The notes below the pieces were generated by a model, which had not been told where the DNA came from, searched no databases, and worked only from the letters and a program-made list of their open reading frames with translations. From JBGTSJ01 sp041940305 (GTDB taxonomy: Bacteria; Planctomycetota; Planctomycetia; Planctomycetales; Planctomycetaceae), in the NCBI GenBank assembly GCA_041940305.1, contig JBGTSJ010000016.1:62001-126000 (forward strand): a DNA stretch of 64,000 nt, given 5' to 3'. The position numbers were made by a program, and so were the translations under genes. Numbering within the stretch: position 1 is the stretch's first letter; the number at the start of each line of letters is the position of its first letter. Of the stretch, positions 45,434 to 54,638 are shown one piece after another.

Positions 45434-46594
45434 TCACACGACGCGCCGCAAGCCGTCGATGACGGAGAGTCGGGCAGCGCGAATGGCAGGAACAATGCCG
45501 CTGGTGAGTCCGATGGCGGCGGCGATGATGATGATCAGCCCCATCCAGGGGCCCGCCATGTCGAAGATGCTCAGCGGAATGAACTGCCGCATCTGCATGT
45601 GCATGACCTGCAGCAGCGTCGAGCCGACGCTCAGCCCGACGAGGCCGCCGACTCCAGCGATGAAACAGGACTCTCCGAGGATCATTCCGAGGACCCGTCC
45701 CCTGGGGAAGCCGATGGCCTTCAGCACTGCAATCTCGGTCGTCCGTTCCCGCAGCGACATCGCCATGGCATTGGCCGCGACGAGCGTCAGTGAGAACATC
45801 ACGGCGAGGCCGATGTTGCGGATGTACGCCTGAATGTTGCCCAGCATGTCAGTAAACATCTGGGCGAAAGCGCCTTCCGTCTGCGTGCGCGTGGGATTAT
45901 CGGAGCTGGCGAAGCGGTCGTCGATGGCCGCACACAAATCAGGAATGACCGAGGCTGATTCGCACTTCGCGAAAATCGTCCCTGCGTTGCCGGCCGACTC
46001 CTCGTTGCCGGACTGCCTGAGCAGCTCATCCAGGTACGTCCAGTTGAACCACAGCGACTCCGTCGGCTGCGGCGCATCGAACAGGCCGACGCATTCCAGT
46101 TCGAGCGTCACCGGATAGAAGGTCCCCTGCAGCGGGATCTTCTCCCCCACCGTCCACCCCCGATGCTCCGCCATGCGGCGGTCGATCACGCATGCGCGGC
46201 GATTCGACTGGAACGCCTCGAGCTGCTCGGGAGCGATGGAGAACTCGTCCCACACCTTGAACACCTCGTTGGGATCAGTCGCGAATTGCGCGAACGGCAT
46301 CCGCTCGTCTTTGTACAGCCCGCCAAACCATGCATACGGCACGGCCGCCTGGACGCCCTCCAGCTTCCGCACACGGTCCACGTAAGCGATCGGCACGGCT
46401 CCCGCAAAGCCCTGCACGTTCAGCACGACGATCCGGTGGTGCTGCTCGGCCTCGTCCTTCCACACCGACTGCATCGCGAGATAGCCGTACAGCACGGTCA
46501 TCAGCGCGAGACTGAACCCGACCGAGAGGACCGTCAGACTGCTGCGGAGCTTGTTACGGGTCGCGTTGCGCCAGATGTACTTGAAGAGCTTCAC
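45434..46594 (-). CDS. ABC transporter permease, FtsX/MacB-type (first permease)
   Basis: 386 residues with the same plan as its downstream partner: N-terminal helix (LRSSLTVLSVGFSLALMTVLYGYL), periplasmic domain of about 200 residues (PYAWFGGLYKDERMPFAQFATDPNEVFKVWDEF), and a C-terminal set of three helices with the signature MSLRERTTEIAVLKAIGFPRGRVLGMILGESCFIAGVGGLVG and IGLTSGIVPAIRAARLSVIDGLRRV. Follows the ATPase gene (77 bp apart). It may dimerise with the second permease. Confidence 0.88.
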   Translation of the reverse strand: MKLFKYIWRNATRNKLRSSLTVLSVGFSLALMTVLYGYLAMQSVWKDEAEQHHRIVVLNVQGFAGAVPIAYVDRVRKLEGVQAAVPYAWFGGLYKDERMPFAQFATDPNEVFKVWDEFSIAPEQLEAFQSNRRACVIDRRMAEHRGWTVGEKIPLQGTFYPVTLELECVGLFDAPQPTESLWFNWTYLDELLRQSGNEESAGNAGTIFAKCESASVIPDLCAAIDDRFASSDNPTRTQTEGAFAQMFTDMLGNIQAYIRNIGLAVMFSLTLVAANAMAMSLRERTTEIAVLKAIGFPRGRVLGMILGESCFIAGVGGLVGLSVGSTLLQVMHMQMRQFIPLSIFDMAGPWMGLIIIIAAAIGLTSGIVPAIRAARLSVIDGLRRVV

Positions 46595-46671
46595 GGGAGG
46601 CGTCCAGATCGGTCCAACTCAAGGGAGGCCGCGGATCAGGATGATCGGGGGGATGTTCGCGGATTCATCCG

Positions 46672-47412
46672 TCATCCATGACTTGCGGTGACGGATTCGC
46701 GTGCGGCGACCACGTCATCCACGAGCACTCCTTTTTCCAGATGCAGCAGGCGGCCGGCTCGAGCGGCCGCATTGGGATCATGCGTCACGACGATCAGCGT
46801 TTTGCCAAACTCTTCGTTCAGCCGCTGCATCAAATCGAGGATCTCCGCTGCGGATGTGGCGTCCAGATCTCCGGTCGGCTCGTCGGCCACGAGGAGCGTG
46901 GGATCGGTGGCGATGGCGCGGGCAATGGCGACGCGCTGTTCCTGGCCCCCCGACAGTTGCCGCGGGTAATGATCCATGCGGTCCGCCAGCCCCACGACCT
47001 CCAGCGCGGCCTGCACATGGTCGGCCCGCTCGCGCTTTCTCAGCTTCGTCAGCGTCAGCGGCAGCTCGACGTTCTCAAACGCCGTGAGGACGGGGATCAG
47101 GTTGTACAACTGGAAGATAAACCCAATGTGCCTGGAGCGCCACTGCGCCAGTTCGCCCTCCGACATCTGTGCCAGCCGGTGTCCGATCACGCTGATCGTC
47201 CCGGACGTCGGCCGGTCCAATCCGGCGATCAGATTCAGCAGCGTGGATTTTCCGGAGCCCGAGGGCCCCATCAGCGCCAGGTACTCCCCAGCCTGCAAGT
47301 CGACGTTGATCCCCTTGAGCACGGGGATCGTGATGGCGTCGCGGTGAAACTCCTTGTACAGGTCTCGGACCTGCACCAGCGGCTCACCGCCGGCAGAAGC
47401 GGCATCAGGCAC
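46672..47412 (-). CDS. ABC transporter ATP-binding protein (MacB/LolD-type)
   Basis: 246-residue ATPase driving the two FtsX-like permeases. GTG 47412 is preceded by TGGAG at suitable spacing; the longer frame to 47682 overlaps the adaptor gene and has no family content. Walker A GPSGSGKST (residues 49-57), Q-loop GFIFQLYNLIPVLTAFENVELP, signature LSGGQEQRVAIARAIATDP, Walker B LLVADEPTGDLD, and switch VVTHDPNAAARAGRLLHLEKG are all typical of the LolD/MacB group. Sixty bases separate it from the adaptor gene stop. Confidence 0.93.
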   Translation of the reverse strand: MPDAASAGGEPLVQVRDLYKEFHRDAITIPVLKGINVDLQAGEYLALMGPSGSGKSTLLNLIAGLDRPTSGTISVIGHRLAQMSEGELAQWRSRHIGFIFQLYNLIPVLTAFENVELPLTLTKLRKRERADHVQAALEVVGLADRMDHYPRQLSGGQEQRVAIARAIATDPTLLVADEPTGDLDATSAAEILDLMQRLNEEFGKTLIVVTHDPNAAARAGRLLHLEKGVLVDDVVAARESVTASHG

Positions 47413-47471
47413 GAAAGTCTCCAGGGTATCAGTAAGGTGAGCATGGGGTCGACGGGATGCTCCGCCGCTGG

Positions 47472-48749
47472 TTACTCGCCGACACGGACACGTTGTCCGC
47501 TTCGAAGTTCGGCCGGCGGCCGCACGACGACCCGCTCGCCGCCCGATAATCCACTCAGAATCTCCGTCCGCCCGTCCCGCTCGCCGCCAGTCTGCACCTG
47601 GGCCGGCTGCACACGGTCTTCCGCATTCAGCATCCAGACGTAGGACTGGTCTTCCGCAGCCACCACCGCCGCGGTCGGACAATACACGCGCCGCTCCGGG
47701 ACTTCCTCATCGGTGCTCTCATCCGGGAGGAAGTACACTGTGCTGCTCATCTCGGGGAAGAGCCGTTCGTCCGCGTCGAGGATTTCAACCTTCACCTTGA
47801 TGGTGGCCCGGGCCCGATCACCCATCGGAATCACCTGCCGCACCCGCCCCGCGTAACGCCGATCTGGAACGGCGTCCACAGCCACTTCGGCCGGCTGCCC
47901 GATCGCGACGCGGCTGATGTAGTCCTCCTTCACGTCGCAGTCCACTTCCAGATGCTCAAGGTCGGCGATGGTCACCACGGAGCCGCGCCCAGAGCCTTCC
48001 CCGAGTCCCCCCGGCAGGATCGACTCTCCCAGTTCCGCATCCTTGGAGATTACGGTGCCGTCAAACGGGGCCCGGACGTGCATGTTCTCAATCTGCTGCT
48101 CGGCTTCGCGGACTCGCGCCTCCGCCAGATCGACGGCTGCGGCCATCGACTCGCTGCGCGCCACCGCCGCGTTGTACGCGAACTGCGCGTCATCGAAGTT
48201 CGATTTCGACGATGCCTTCGATTCGAACAGGTTCCGGGCGCGGTCCAGGTCGTTCTGCGTCCGCTCAATCTCCACCTGCTGCTCCAAGAGTTCCGCCCGG
48301 GCCCGTCGCAGAGTCGCCTCCGCGGCCGCCAAGGCGGCCTTCATGTCTGCGTGCTCGAGCACGGCAATCACCTGATCCGTGGTGACGCGCGTCCCTTCCT
48401 CAACGTTGAGCTGCTCGATTCGTCCAGTCGCGCGCGCTCCGATTTTCGCCTGCCGCCGCGATTCGATGTAACCCGTCGCGACCACCGACGCGTCGCTGGC
48501 GCGTCCGGTCTCGACGCTCACCGACGCCGCCTGCACGGAGGGGAGCGACTGCAAGACATCCGGCACCTGCACCAGTCCGGCTCGGGAAAGCGCCATTGCT
48601 CCTCCCGCGCCGGCCGCCAGCAAGACAGCGAGAATGGCAAACCGCCTCAGCCATCGGCGCCCGCCCCGCGATGCGCGAGACGGGTCGTCGCGCTGAATTC
48701 GCAGCGCTGCCAATGGATCTCGCGGCTTCTCGACTTGCGTGAGCGGCAT
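47472..48749 (-). CDS. HlyD/MacA-type periplasmic adaptor protein
   Basis: 425 residues. An N-terminal cytoplasmic tail is followed by a membrane helix (FAILAVLLAAGAGGAMALS, about residues 36-54), a barrel-sandwich hybrid half, a long coiled coil (about 130-225, with AALAAAEATLRRARAELLEQQVEIERTQ), the closing half DGTVISKDAELGESILPGG, and a beta-barrel domain (VDCDVKEDYISRVAIGQPAEVAVDAVPDRRYAGRVRQV). First gene of the minus-strand exporter operon. It would connect the ABC permeases to an outer-membrane channel, which is not in the window. Confidence 0.92.
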   Translation of the reverse strand: MPLTQVEKPRDPLAALRIQRDDPSRASRGGRRWLRRFAILAVLLAAGAGGAMALSRAGLVQVPDVLQSLPSVQAASVSVETGRASDASVVATGYIESRRQAKIGARATGRIEQLNVEEGTRVTTDQVIAVLEHADMKAALAAAEATLRRARAELLEQQVEIERTQNDLDRARNLFESKASSKSNFDDAQFAYNAAVARSESMAAAVDLAEARVREAEQQIENMHVRAPFDGTVISKDAELGESILPGGLGEGSGRGSVVTIADLEHLEVDCDVKEDYISRVAIGQPAEVAVDAVPDRRYAGRVRQVIPMGDRARATIKVKVEILDADERLFPEMSSTVYFLPDESTDEEVPERRVYCPTAAVVAAEDQSYVWMLNAEDRVQPAQVQTGGERDGRTEILSGLSGGERVVVRPPAELRSGQRVRVGE

Positions 48750-48939
48750 TGCTCAGATCCGGGCTGCTGAACAGCAGAGTCGCACCGGCGGAATGCCGCT
48801 GCCCATCCGATCCGATTATAGACGGCGGCCGGTGAATCGCCAGTTGCCCAGAATCTCCCGGCTTCGTTGCCAATCCTGATCCGACCGTTATGGTGATCTC
48901 CTAAACGATTGCGTCCTCCGGCTCAATGCCTTCCCCCCG

Positions 48940-49533
48940 ATGCCCGCGACTCCGACTCAGCGCGACGCGCGCCGCTGCCCCTGGGCGCGCGGCGAGCAGT
49001 ACATCGCCTACCACGATGACGAGTGGGGCGTCCCCGTCCACGACGACCGCGTCCTGTTCGAGTTCCTGATTCTCGAAGGCGCCCAGGCCGGCCTCAGCTG
49101 GGAGACCATCCTGAAGAAGCGAGAGAACTATCGGACGGCGCTGGACGGATTCGATCCCGCCGTCATCGCGCGCTACGGAGACCGAAAGCTCGCGGCCCTG
49201 ATGCAGAACGCAGGCATCGTCCGCAACCGGTTGAAGATCGCCTCGGTCGTGCAGAATGCGAAGGCCTTCCTGACAGCGCAACAGGAGTTCGGCTCGTTCG
49301 ACGCCTACATCTGGCAGTTCGTTGATGGACGGCCGCAGCAGAATCGGCGCAAGACGATGGCAGACGTTCCGGCGCGCACGCAGGAATCCGACGCCATGAG
49401 CAAGGATCTCAAGCGGCGAGGCTTCAAGTTCGTCGGCACGACGATCTGCTACGCCTACATGCAGGCCGTCGGCATGGTGAACGACCATCTCACCGCGTGC
49501 TTCCGCCACCGCGAGCTCGTCGATCGCCGTTGA
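48940..49533 (+). CDS. tag: DNA-3-methyladenine glycosylase I
   Basis: 197-residue base-excision repair enzyme removing 3-methyladenine. It has the Tag pattern: N-terminal zinc ligands Cys in RRCPW and His in YHDDEWGVPVHDDRVLFEFLILEGAQAGLSWETILKKRENYR, then NRLKIASVVQNAKAFL, and the C-terminal zinc ligands in FVGTTICYAYMQAVGMVNDHLTACFRH. The catalytic-region Glu of EGAQAGLSW is present. Length is near that of E. coli Tag. Start ATG 48940. Stand-alone. Confidence 0.96.
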   Translation: MPATPTQRDARRCPWARGEQYIAYHDDEWGVPVHDDRVLFEFLILEGAQAGLSWETILKKRENYRTALDGFDPAVIARYGDRKLAALMQNAGIVRNRLKIASVVQNAKAFLTAQQEFGSFDAYIWQFVDGRPQQNRRKTMADVPARTQESDAMSKDLKRRGFKFVGTTICYAYMQAVGMVNDHLTACFRHRELVDRR

Positions 49534-49729
49534 GCGCGCGCAGCGGGTGCAGCGGAACCATTCCCATGTCCGATGGTTCGGCAGGAGCCGTACGCCCCCA
49601 TGATCCCTATGGGTGTTTCACATCGCAGCTGCTGGTATGCTGGCCCGCTCAGAGCGGCGGCGGCTGAAGCAGCCTCCCGGTCGCCCCGTCATCGCCGCGA
49701 CACTTGAGCCACGCAGAGAGGATCCGATT

Positions 49730-51319
49730 TTGTCAACGACGACCGCCACGCGCCGTGGACTGTGGATGGCCTTCATTGCGGCCTTCCTGGGCTGGATGTT
49801 CGACGGATTTGAGATCGGCCTGTTTCCGCTGCTCGCGCAGCCTGCCCTCAAAGACATGCTGCCCGGCGCCGAGGAAAAGGTCATCGGCAACTGGATCGGC
49901 GTGATGACGGCGGCATTTCTGGTCGGCGCGGCGACCGGAGGCGTCGTTTTCGGCTGGCTGGGGGACCGCATCGGCCGCGTCCGTGCGATGGCGCTGAGCA
50001 TCCTCACGTATGCTGTTTTCAGCGGCCTGTGCGGCATTGTTTCGGCGCCCTGGCAACTCTTTCTGTTTCGCTTTCTGGCGTCACTGGGCATGGGAGGAGA
50101 ATGGTCGCTGGGCGTCTCGCTCGTCATGGAAATCTGGCCGAACAAGTCCCGCGGCTGGCTGGCGGGGCTGATCGGCGCCGCCGCCAACGTTGGATTTGTG
50201 CTGGTGGCCGTGCTGGGTTTCATGCTGGCCACCGTGCTCGGCACTGTCGAAGGCTGGCTGCTGGCAATAGGCCTGTCGGACGAGACCGTCCAGCGGCTGA
50301 TCTCAAACTCCGGGTGGCGGCTGCTGGCATTCAGCGGCGCGCTGCCCGCACTGCTGACGTTCCTGGTCCGCATTTTTGTGCCGGAATCGGAGAAGTGGCT
50401 GCATGAGCAGGAACGCGGGGCCACAAAACAGTGGTCGACCCTGGACCTCCTGGCTGTCGTCCTGGGAGCGTGCGCCGCTGTCGGCCTCGTCAGCCTGTGG
50501 GCGCTCGACGATCTGATCGGCGCTGCTCCTCCGATGTGGTTGCGGATCGGCGGCACGATCCTGGGCCTGGCGCTGGCGTACTACGGGTACACGTTCCCCG
50601 TGCGGAAGTATCTGCAGCGTTCGTTGCTGGCGCGGGCTGAGGGGGCCGGTGTGGATGAATGGACTCCCCCCAAAGTGCTGGGGCGCATGCTGATCGGCGC
50701 GACTTTGAGCGGCGTCGCCCTGCTGGGGACCTGGGCCTCTCTGCAGAATGCCGCTCCCTGGGCCGGCAAACTCGAGGAGAACCGGGTGATCGCCGAGAAC
50801 CCCGACATGCCGACTGAGGAACGAAGCAAACTCGTGCAGGAGCGCGCCGCCGTCGCCCGCGCGTATACACAGATTTCCGCCGGCGTCGCCGCCATTGTCG
50901 GAACGATCCTCGCCGCTCTGCTCGGGAACTGGCTGGGCCGGCGCATCTCCTATCTCATTCTGTGTGCGGGTTCGCTCGCCACGTCGCTGGTCTTCTTCCA
51001 GTTTAATGACTCGTTCGGCGCGATGTTCCTGGCGACCGTATTCCTCGCCGGCGGCGTGACGGCGTCATTCTACGGTTGGTTGCCGCTTTATCTGCCGGAA
51101 CTGTTCCCGACGCGGGTGCGTGCATTCGGTCAGGGCTTCGCCTTCAACTTCGGGCGCATCCTGGCCGCCGTCGGCGCGCTGCAGTTCAGCTATCTGATGC
51201 GCAACGTTTTCGACGGCAGCTATCCCAAAGCCTGCACGGTCCTCAGCTTCATCTACGTCATCGGGATGATCGCCATCTGGTTCGCACCGGAGACTCACAA
51301 GCAGGAGCTGCCGGAGTAG
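49730..51319 (+). CDS. MFS transporter (paralogue of the one at 19.1 kb)
   Basis: Inner-membrane secondary transporter of about 12 helices, 529 residues if the TTG at 49730 is used; it is preceded by AGAGAGG at a fitting distance and directly by the helix-1 region RGLWMAFIAAFLGWMFDGFEIG. The MFS signature is GWLGDRIGRVRAMA. The first half ends VPESEKWLHEQE, the long hydrophilic linker between halves is rich in Arg/Glu, and the C-terminal half has FYGWLPLYLPELFPTRVRAFGQGFAFNFGRI, nearly the same as in the 19120-20496 protein. Substrate unknown. It precedes the receiver-like gene by 18 bases. Confidence 0.85.
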   Translation: MSTTTATRRGLWMAFIAAFLGWMFDGFEIGLFPLLAQPALKDMLPGAEEKVIGNWIGVMTAAFLVGAATGGVVFGWLGDRIGRVRAMALSILTYAVFSGLCGIVSAPWQLFLFRFLASLGMGGEWSLGVSLVMEIWPNKSRGWLAGLIGAAANVGFVLVAVLGFMLATVLGTVEGWLLAIGLSDETVQRLISNSGWRLLAFSGALPALLTFLVRIFVPESEKWLHEQERGATKQWSTLDLLAVVLGACAAVGLVSLWALDDLIGAAPPMWLRIGGTILGLALAYYGYTFPVRKYLQRSLLARAEGAGVDEWTPPKVLGRMLIGATLSGVALLGTWASLQNAAPWAGKLEENRVIAENPDMPTEERSKLVQERAAVARAYTQISAGVAAIVGTILAALLGNWLGRRISYLILCAGSLATSLVFFQFNDSFGAMFLATVFLAGGVTASFYGWLPLYLPELFPTRVRAFGQGFAFNFGRILAAVGALQFSYLMRNVFDGSYPKACTVLSFIYVIGMIAIWFAPETHKQELPE

Positions 51320-51337
51320 TCCGAGCAGGCGTGCAGG

Positions 51338-51718
51338 ATGGACCAACGAGTTCTCATCATCTGCGGCGATCTGTTCTTTCTGACGCAGTTGCGTGCGGAG
51401 GCGGAGCGCGCGGGCGCTACGGTCGTCGCGGAGATGCAGACTTCGCGCGGAATTGAGCAGGCGCGTGCGGGAGATTTCCGATGGGTGATCGTGGATCTCG
51501 AAGCGGCGGGACTCGACGTCCCCGCTCTGCTCGCTCAGTTACCGCAGGAGAACCGTCCGCAGGTGGTGGCCTTCGGGCCGCACGTTCAGGTACAACGACT
51601 TGAGGCGGCACGGAAGGCCGGCTGCAATCAGGTGGTCAGCCGCGGCCGGATCGCGTCATCGCTGGCCGGCTGGCTGCGGGCGGGCGTAATCCCGGATGAT
51701 CCGCTCGCGTCGGATTGA
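51338..51718 (+). CDS. Degenerate response-regulator receiver domain protein
   Basis: 126 residues with the length and strand/helix pattern of a stand-alone receiver: RVLIICGDLFFLTQLRAEAERAGATVVAEM, then FRWVIVDLEAAGLDVPALLAQLP, then PQVVAFGPHVQVQRLEAARKAGCNQVVSRGRIASSLAGWL. The phosphorylatable position is D53 in VIVDLE. Only one acidic residue (D11) precedes the first loop and the conserved Lys of the fifth loop is replaced (VSRGRI), so phosphorylation may be impaired. It follows the MFS gene by 18 bases and is followed by a membrane protein, so it may be a regulator of that group; this is inference. Confidence 0.65.
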   Translation: MDQRVLIICGDLFFLTQLRAEAERAGATVVAEMQTSRGIEQARAGDFRWVIVDLEAAGLDVPALLAQLPQENRPQVVAFGPHVQVQRLEAARKAGCNQVVSRGRIASSLAGWLRAGVIPDDPLASD

Positions 51719-51790
51719 GACGACCGCATTTCGAGAGTGGCTGCGGACATCACGGGCGGCTTGGCGGGCGATGCACGGGAGTTCCTGACT

Positions 51791-52609
51791 ATGAGCTCCG
51801 AGAGCGCGGCCGTATCCAGTCCGGACCGGACTGAACCGCTCGATTCGGAGCCGCCGAATGGCCTGCGACTCGCCGTCTCGTTGTCGGCGGCCGCCGGCGT
51901 CACGATTGGCGCCAGTTGGTGGTGCATCGCCGACCTGCTCAACGCCCTGTTCCCGTCGCTGCATCTTCCCGCGCCCGTGGCCCGATTCCTCAATCATCCC
52001 GTCGCCTTCCGGCTGCTCGGCAGTCCCGAGGCGTTGCAACGGGCGATCTGCCTGGCGGTGGTGGGCGGAATCGGTTGCACGGCCTTCGGCGCGGCCGGCG
52101 CCGTCGCGGCCCGTCGCCGTGCATCGCTGATGCAGGTTGTTCTCGTGTCGCTGCTGCTCGGGCACCTTTATGGCATCGCGGCCGGCGTCATCGGCATTGC
52201 GATCGATTATCTGATCTGGACCCTGCACATCGCACTCAATGAGCAGCTCGACGCCGTGGCACTCTGGCACATGCATCGGGGCATGCTGGTGCACGCCGTG
52301 AGCTGGACCGTGCTCGGCGTCGGGATCGGGATCAGCACCGGCTTTGCCTGGGGATCGCGAGCGATGATCCGGCGCGGTCTGGGAGGAGCGGTGACGGGAG
52401 CCGTTGTGGCCGCGGTACTGTATCCTCTCATTGGCGGGGCTCTGTTTCCGCTGGAGCAGACCGACACATCAATCCCCACCGGGGGCTGGAACCAGTTGCT
52501 GTGGGTGGCCCTGCCGATCGTCCTGATCGCGGCCGGCCTCACTCGGAACCTCTCCAACTCCGGTGTTCGGAAGCGGAAGTTGGTTTCCAGTCCGTCTCCG
52601 TCACACTGA
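51791..52609 (+). CDS. Membrane protein of unknown function
   Basis: 272 residues from ATG 51791 with an N-terminal Ser/Pro tail and about six membrane helices (LRLAVSLSAAAGVTIGASWWCI, AICLAVVGGIGCTAFGAAGAVAA, MQVVLVSLLLGHLYGIAAGVIGIAIDYLIW, ...LGGAVTGAVVAAVLYPLIGGALFP, LLWVALPIVLIAAGL). I do not recognise the family. It is followed after 93 bp by the isomerase gene. No motif for transport or catalysis is visible. Confidence 0.65.
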   Translation: MSSESAAVSSPDRTEPLDSEPPNGLRLAVSLSAAAGVTIGASWWCIADLLNALFPSLHLPAPVARFLNHPVAFRLLGSPEALQRAICLAVVGGIGCTAFGAAGAVAARRRASLMQVVLVSLLLGHLYGIAAGVIGIAIDYLIWTLHIALNEQLDAVALWHMHRGMLVHAVSWTVLGVGIGISTGFAWGSRAMIRRGLGGAVTGAVVAAVLYPLIGGALFPLEQTDTSIPTGGWNQLLWVALPIVLIAAGLTRNLSNSGVRKRKLVSSPSPSH

Positions 52610-52702
52610 CCCGACGAGCAAGCGCGGGAGCGACTTCGATGTACTGTCACGCGCCGCTTGCGATTCGTCCTGCATTCCATCGGCGTCAATCAAGGAACTG
52701 CA

Positions 52703-53725
52703 ATGTCGCACTCACGATCCCAACCCGGCCTTCGTCTCGATCGCCGTGAGTGGCTCGGCTACGCGGCCGCTTTCGGCCCGGCGTTTCTCGCCGCACAGGG
52801 CTTGAACGCCGCGGATCCGGCCGCGCCGGGCGGCGCCGCTCGTCCGCCGGCGAAGCGGTACAGCATGCAGACGTCCATCAACCTCTGGGCGTTTCCGTAC
52901 CCGCAGACGATGACGCTGCGCGAGTGCTTTCAGCTCGCCCACGACGCCGGCATCGACGCTGTTGAGGTGAACTATAACCTCGAAGGGGACATTTCACCCG
53001 ACGCGTCCGATGACGATCTGAAGCGCATCGGAGACATGGCGCAGGAGGTCGGGATCGAGATCAGCGGGCTCTGCTCATTCCTGTTCTGGCCCTATTCGCT
53101 CACCAGCAACGACGCCGAGCGCCGCAGCCGGGGACGCGAACTCGCGGGACGGATGGTCCGCGCGGCTGCCGCTCTCGGCACGAAGAACCTGCTGGTCGTA
53201 CCGGGGGCCGTCTACATTCCCTGGGCGCCCGAGCCGGAGCCGGTCCCGAACGACGTCTGCTGGCAACGCGCCACTGAGGCGCTGCAGGAAGTGATCCCGC
53301 TGGCCGAGCAGCTCGGTGTCTCCCTTAACATCGAGAACATCTTCGCGAACGGCTTCCTGATGACGCCGGACGAGATGAACCGGTTTGTGGACGGCCTGGG
53401 GAGCGAGGCCGTCGGCGTGCATTTTGACACCGGCAACATCATGCAGTTTCAGTTTCCGGAGCACTGGATCGCGCAGTGCGGCCAGCGGATCCGCAACGTC
53501 CACCTCAAGGAATACAGCAAACAGGCGGGCACCGAGTTCACGCTTGAATCGTTTCGCCCGCTCCTCGACGGCACCACGAACTGGCCCGGCGTGCTCGATG
53601 CCTTCGAGAACATCGGCTACGACGGATACCTCACGTTTGAGTATTTCCACCCCTACCCGCACTGGCCGGAGGCGCTGATCTACCAGACCGGCGACTCGTT
53701 CCGCCGCATGCTGGGGCGGGCTTAA
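52703..53725 (+). CDS. Sugar phosphate isomerase/epimerase-type TIM-barrel protein, twin-arginine signal
   Basis: 340 residues from ATG 52703 (AAGGA upstream). The N terminus has a twin-arginine-like signal (LDRREWLGYAAAFGPAFLAAQG). The mature part is a xylose-isomerase-like/AP-endonuclease-2-type barrel: TSINLWAFPYPQTMTLRECFQLAHDAGIDAVEVNYN, LGTKNLLVVPGAVY, LGVSLNIENIF, VGVHFDTGNIM, IRNVHLKEYS and GYDGYLTFEYF. The metal-binding Glu/Asp/His positions are present in ENIF, DTGN, HLK and EYF. Secreted versions of this family are a planctomycete hallmark, acting on sugars in the periplasm. Ten bases separate its stop from the convergent TolB-like gene. Confidence 0.88.
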   Translation: MSHSRSQPGLRLDRREWLGYAAAFGPAFLAAQGLNAADPAAPGGAARPPAKRYSMQTSINLWAFPYPQTMTLRECFQLAHDAGIDAVEVNYNLEGDISPDASDDDLKRIGDMAQEVGIEISGLCSFLFWPYSLTSNDAERRSRGRELAGRMVRAAAALGTKNLLVVPGAVYIPWAPEPEPVPNDVCWQRATEALQEVIPLAEQLGVSLNIENIFANGFLMTPDEMNRFVDGLGSEAVGVHFDTGNIMQFQFPEHWIAQCGQRIRNVHLKEYSKQAGTEFTLESFRPLLDGTTNWPGVLDAFENIGYDGYLTFEYFHPYPHWPEALIYQTGDSFRRMLGRA

Positions 53726-53735
53726 GTTCTGTGAC

Positions 53736-54638
53736 TCAGTCTCGGGAGGGATGCCTGAAGTAGATGTCGAATCCGTCCTCCCGGTTCGACACAAACGTCA
53801 GATGTCCGTCGGGACGCCAGCTTGGAAAGTTGTCGATCGCCTCGTCGTCTGTGGCGAGCGTCACCTGTCCTGTTTCGACGTCGAGCAGGGCGATATCGAA
53901 GTGCCCTTCGCGATTCGTTGTGAAGGCGACGGTTCTGCCGTCCGGTGCGAACGCCGGATAGTCATCCAGGCCGGCGCTGTGCGTCAGCCGCCGGAGACCC
54001 GTGCCATCGGGGCGAATCCGGGCGATCTCGAGATCCTCCCAGCGGCTGCTCGCGAAGACGATCCATTCGCCGTCAGGGGACCAGCAGGGATGGGCGTCGA
54101 TGGCGGGATCGCTCGTCAGCCGCGTGATACTGGACCCGTCGGCGCCGGCCACGTAGAGCTCCTGGTTTCCATCGCGGGTCGATGTGAAGGCGATCCGCGC
54201 ACCGTCCGGCGACCAGGCGGGCCACTCCTCGTGCGAGAGGCTCCCCTCCGTTCCCACGATCCCCTGCAGCTTTCCGTCGCTCCGGGTGATCTGGTCGATA
54301 TCGATGTCCCCCTGGTTCGGCGAACTGTGATCCGCGGCGAACAGCAGCCGGTTTGCGTCCACCGGGCAGAAGACCGCGTCGTATTCGGGATCGTTCCGCT
54401 CCGTCAGACGTCGTTCTTCGCCGCTCGCGACATCCAGCACATACAGAAAGATCGTGCTCCCCTCATGCCGGGCGAACACAAGCTGAGCGCCGTCGGGGGA
54501 CCAGACCGGGCGCTGCTTGAGATGCCCGTCGTGCGTCAGGCGGACGAATTCGTCGCTCCGGCCCGATCCCGCCAGGAGCGGGAGACCGATTGCGATCAGC
54601 AGCACACGGGAAATCGCGGATCGACGTCGCCCGGTCAT
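53736..54638 (-). CDS. TolB-like beta-propeller protein
   Basis: 300 residues from ATG 54638, which overlaps the stop of the DUF1501 gene (TCAT at 54635-54638). A signal peptide (AISRVLLIAIGLPLLAGSGRS) precedes about six TolB-type blades, each with the WSPDGxxIxF or similar motif: PVWSPDGAQLVFARH, PAWSPDGARIAFTSTRDGNQELYVAG, PCWSPDGEWIVFASSRWEDLEIA and SWRPDGHLTFVSNREDGFDIYF. Probably a periplasmic sensor or scaffold. It is coupled to the DUF1501 gene, which is unusual since DUF1501 partners usually belong to DUF1549/1553. Confidence 0.88.
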   Translation of the reverse strand: MTGRRRSAISRVLLIAIGLPLLAGSGRSDEFVRLTHDGHLKQRPVWSPDGAQLVFARHEGSTIFLYVLDVASGEERRLTERNDPEYDAVFCPVDANRLLFAADHSSPNQGDIDIDQITRSDGKLQGIVGTEGSLSHEEWPAWSPDGARIAFTSTRDGNQELYVAGADGSSITRLTSDPAIDAHPCWSPDGEWIVFASSRWEDLEIARIRPDGTGLRRLTHSAGLDDYPAFAPDGRTVAFTTNREGHFDIALLDVETGQVTLATDDEAIDNFPSWRPDGHLTFVSNREDGFDIYFRHPSRD

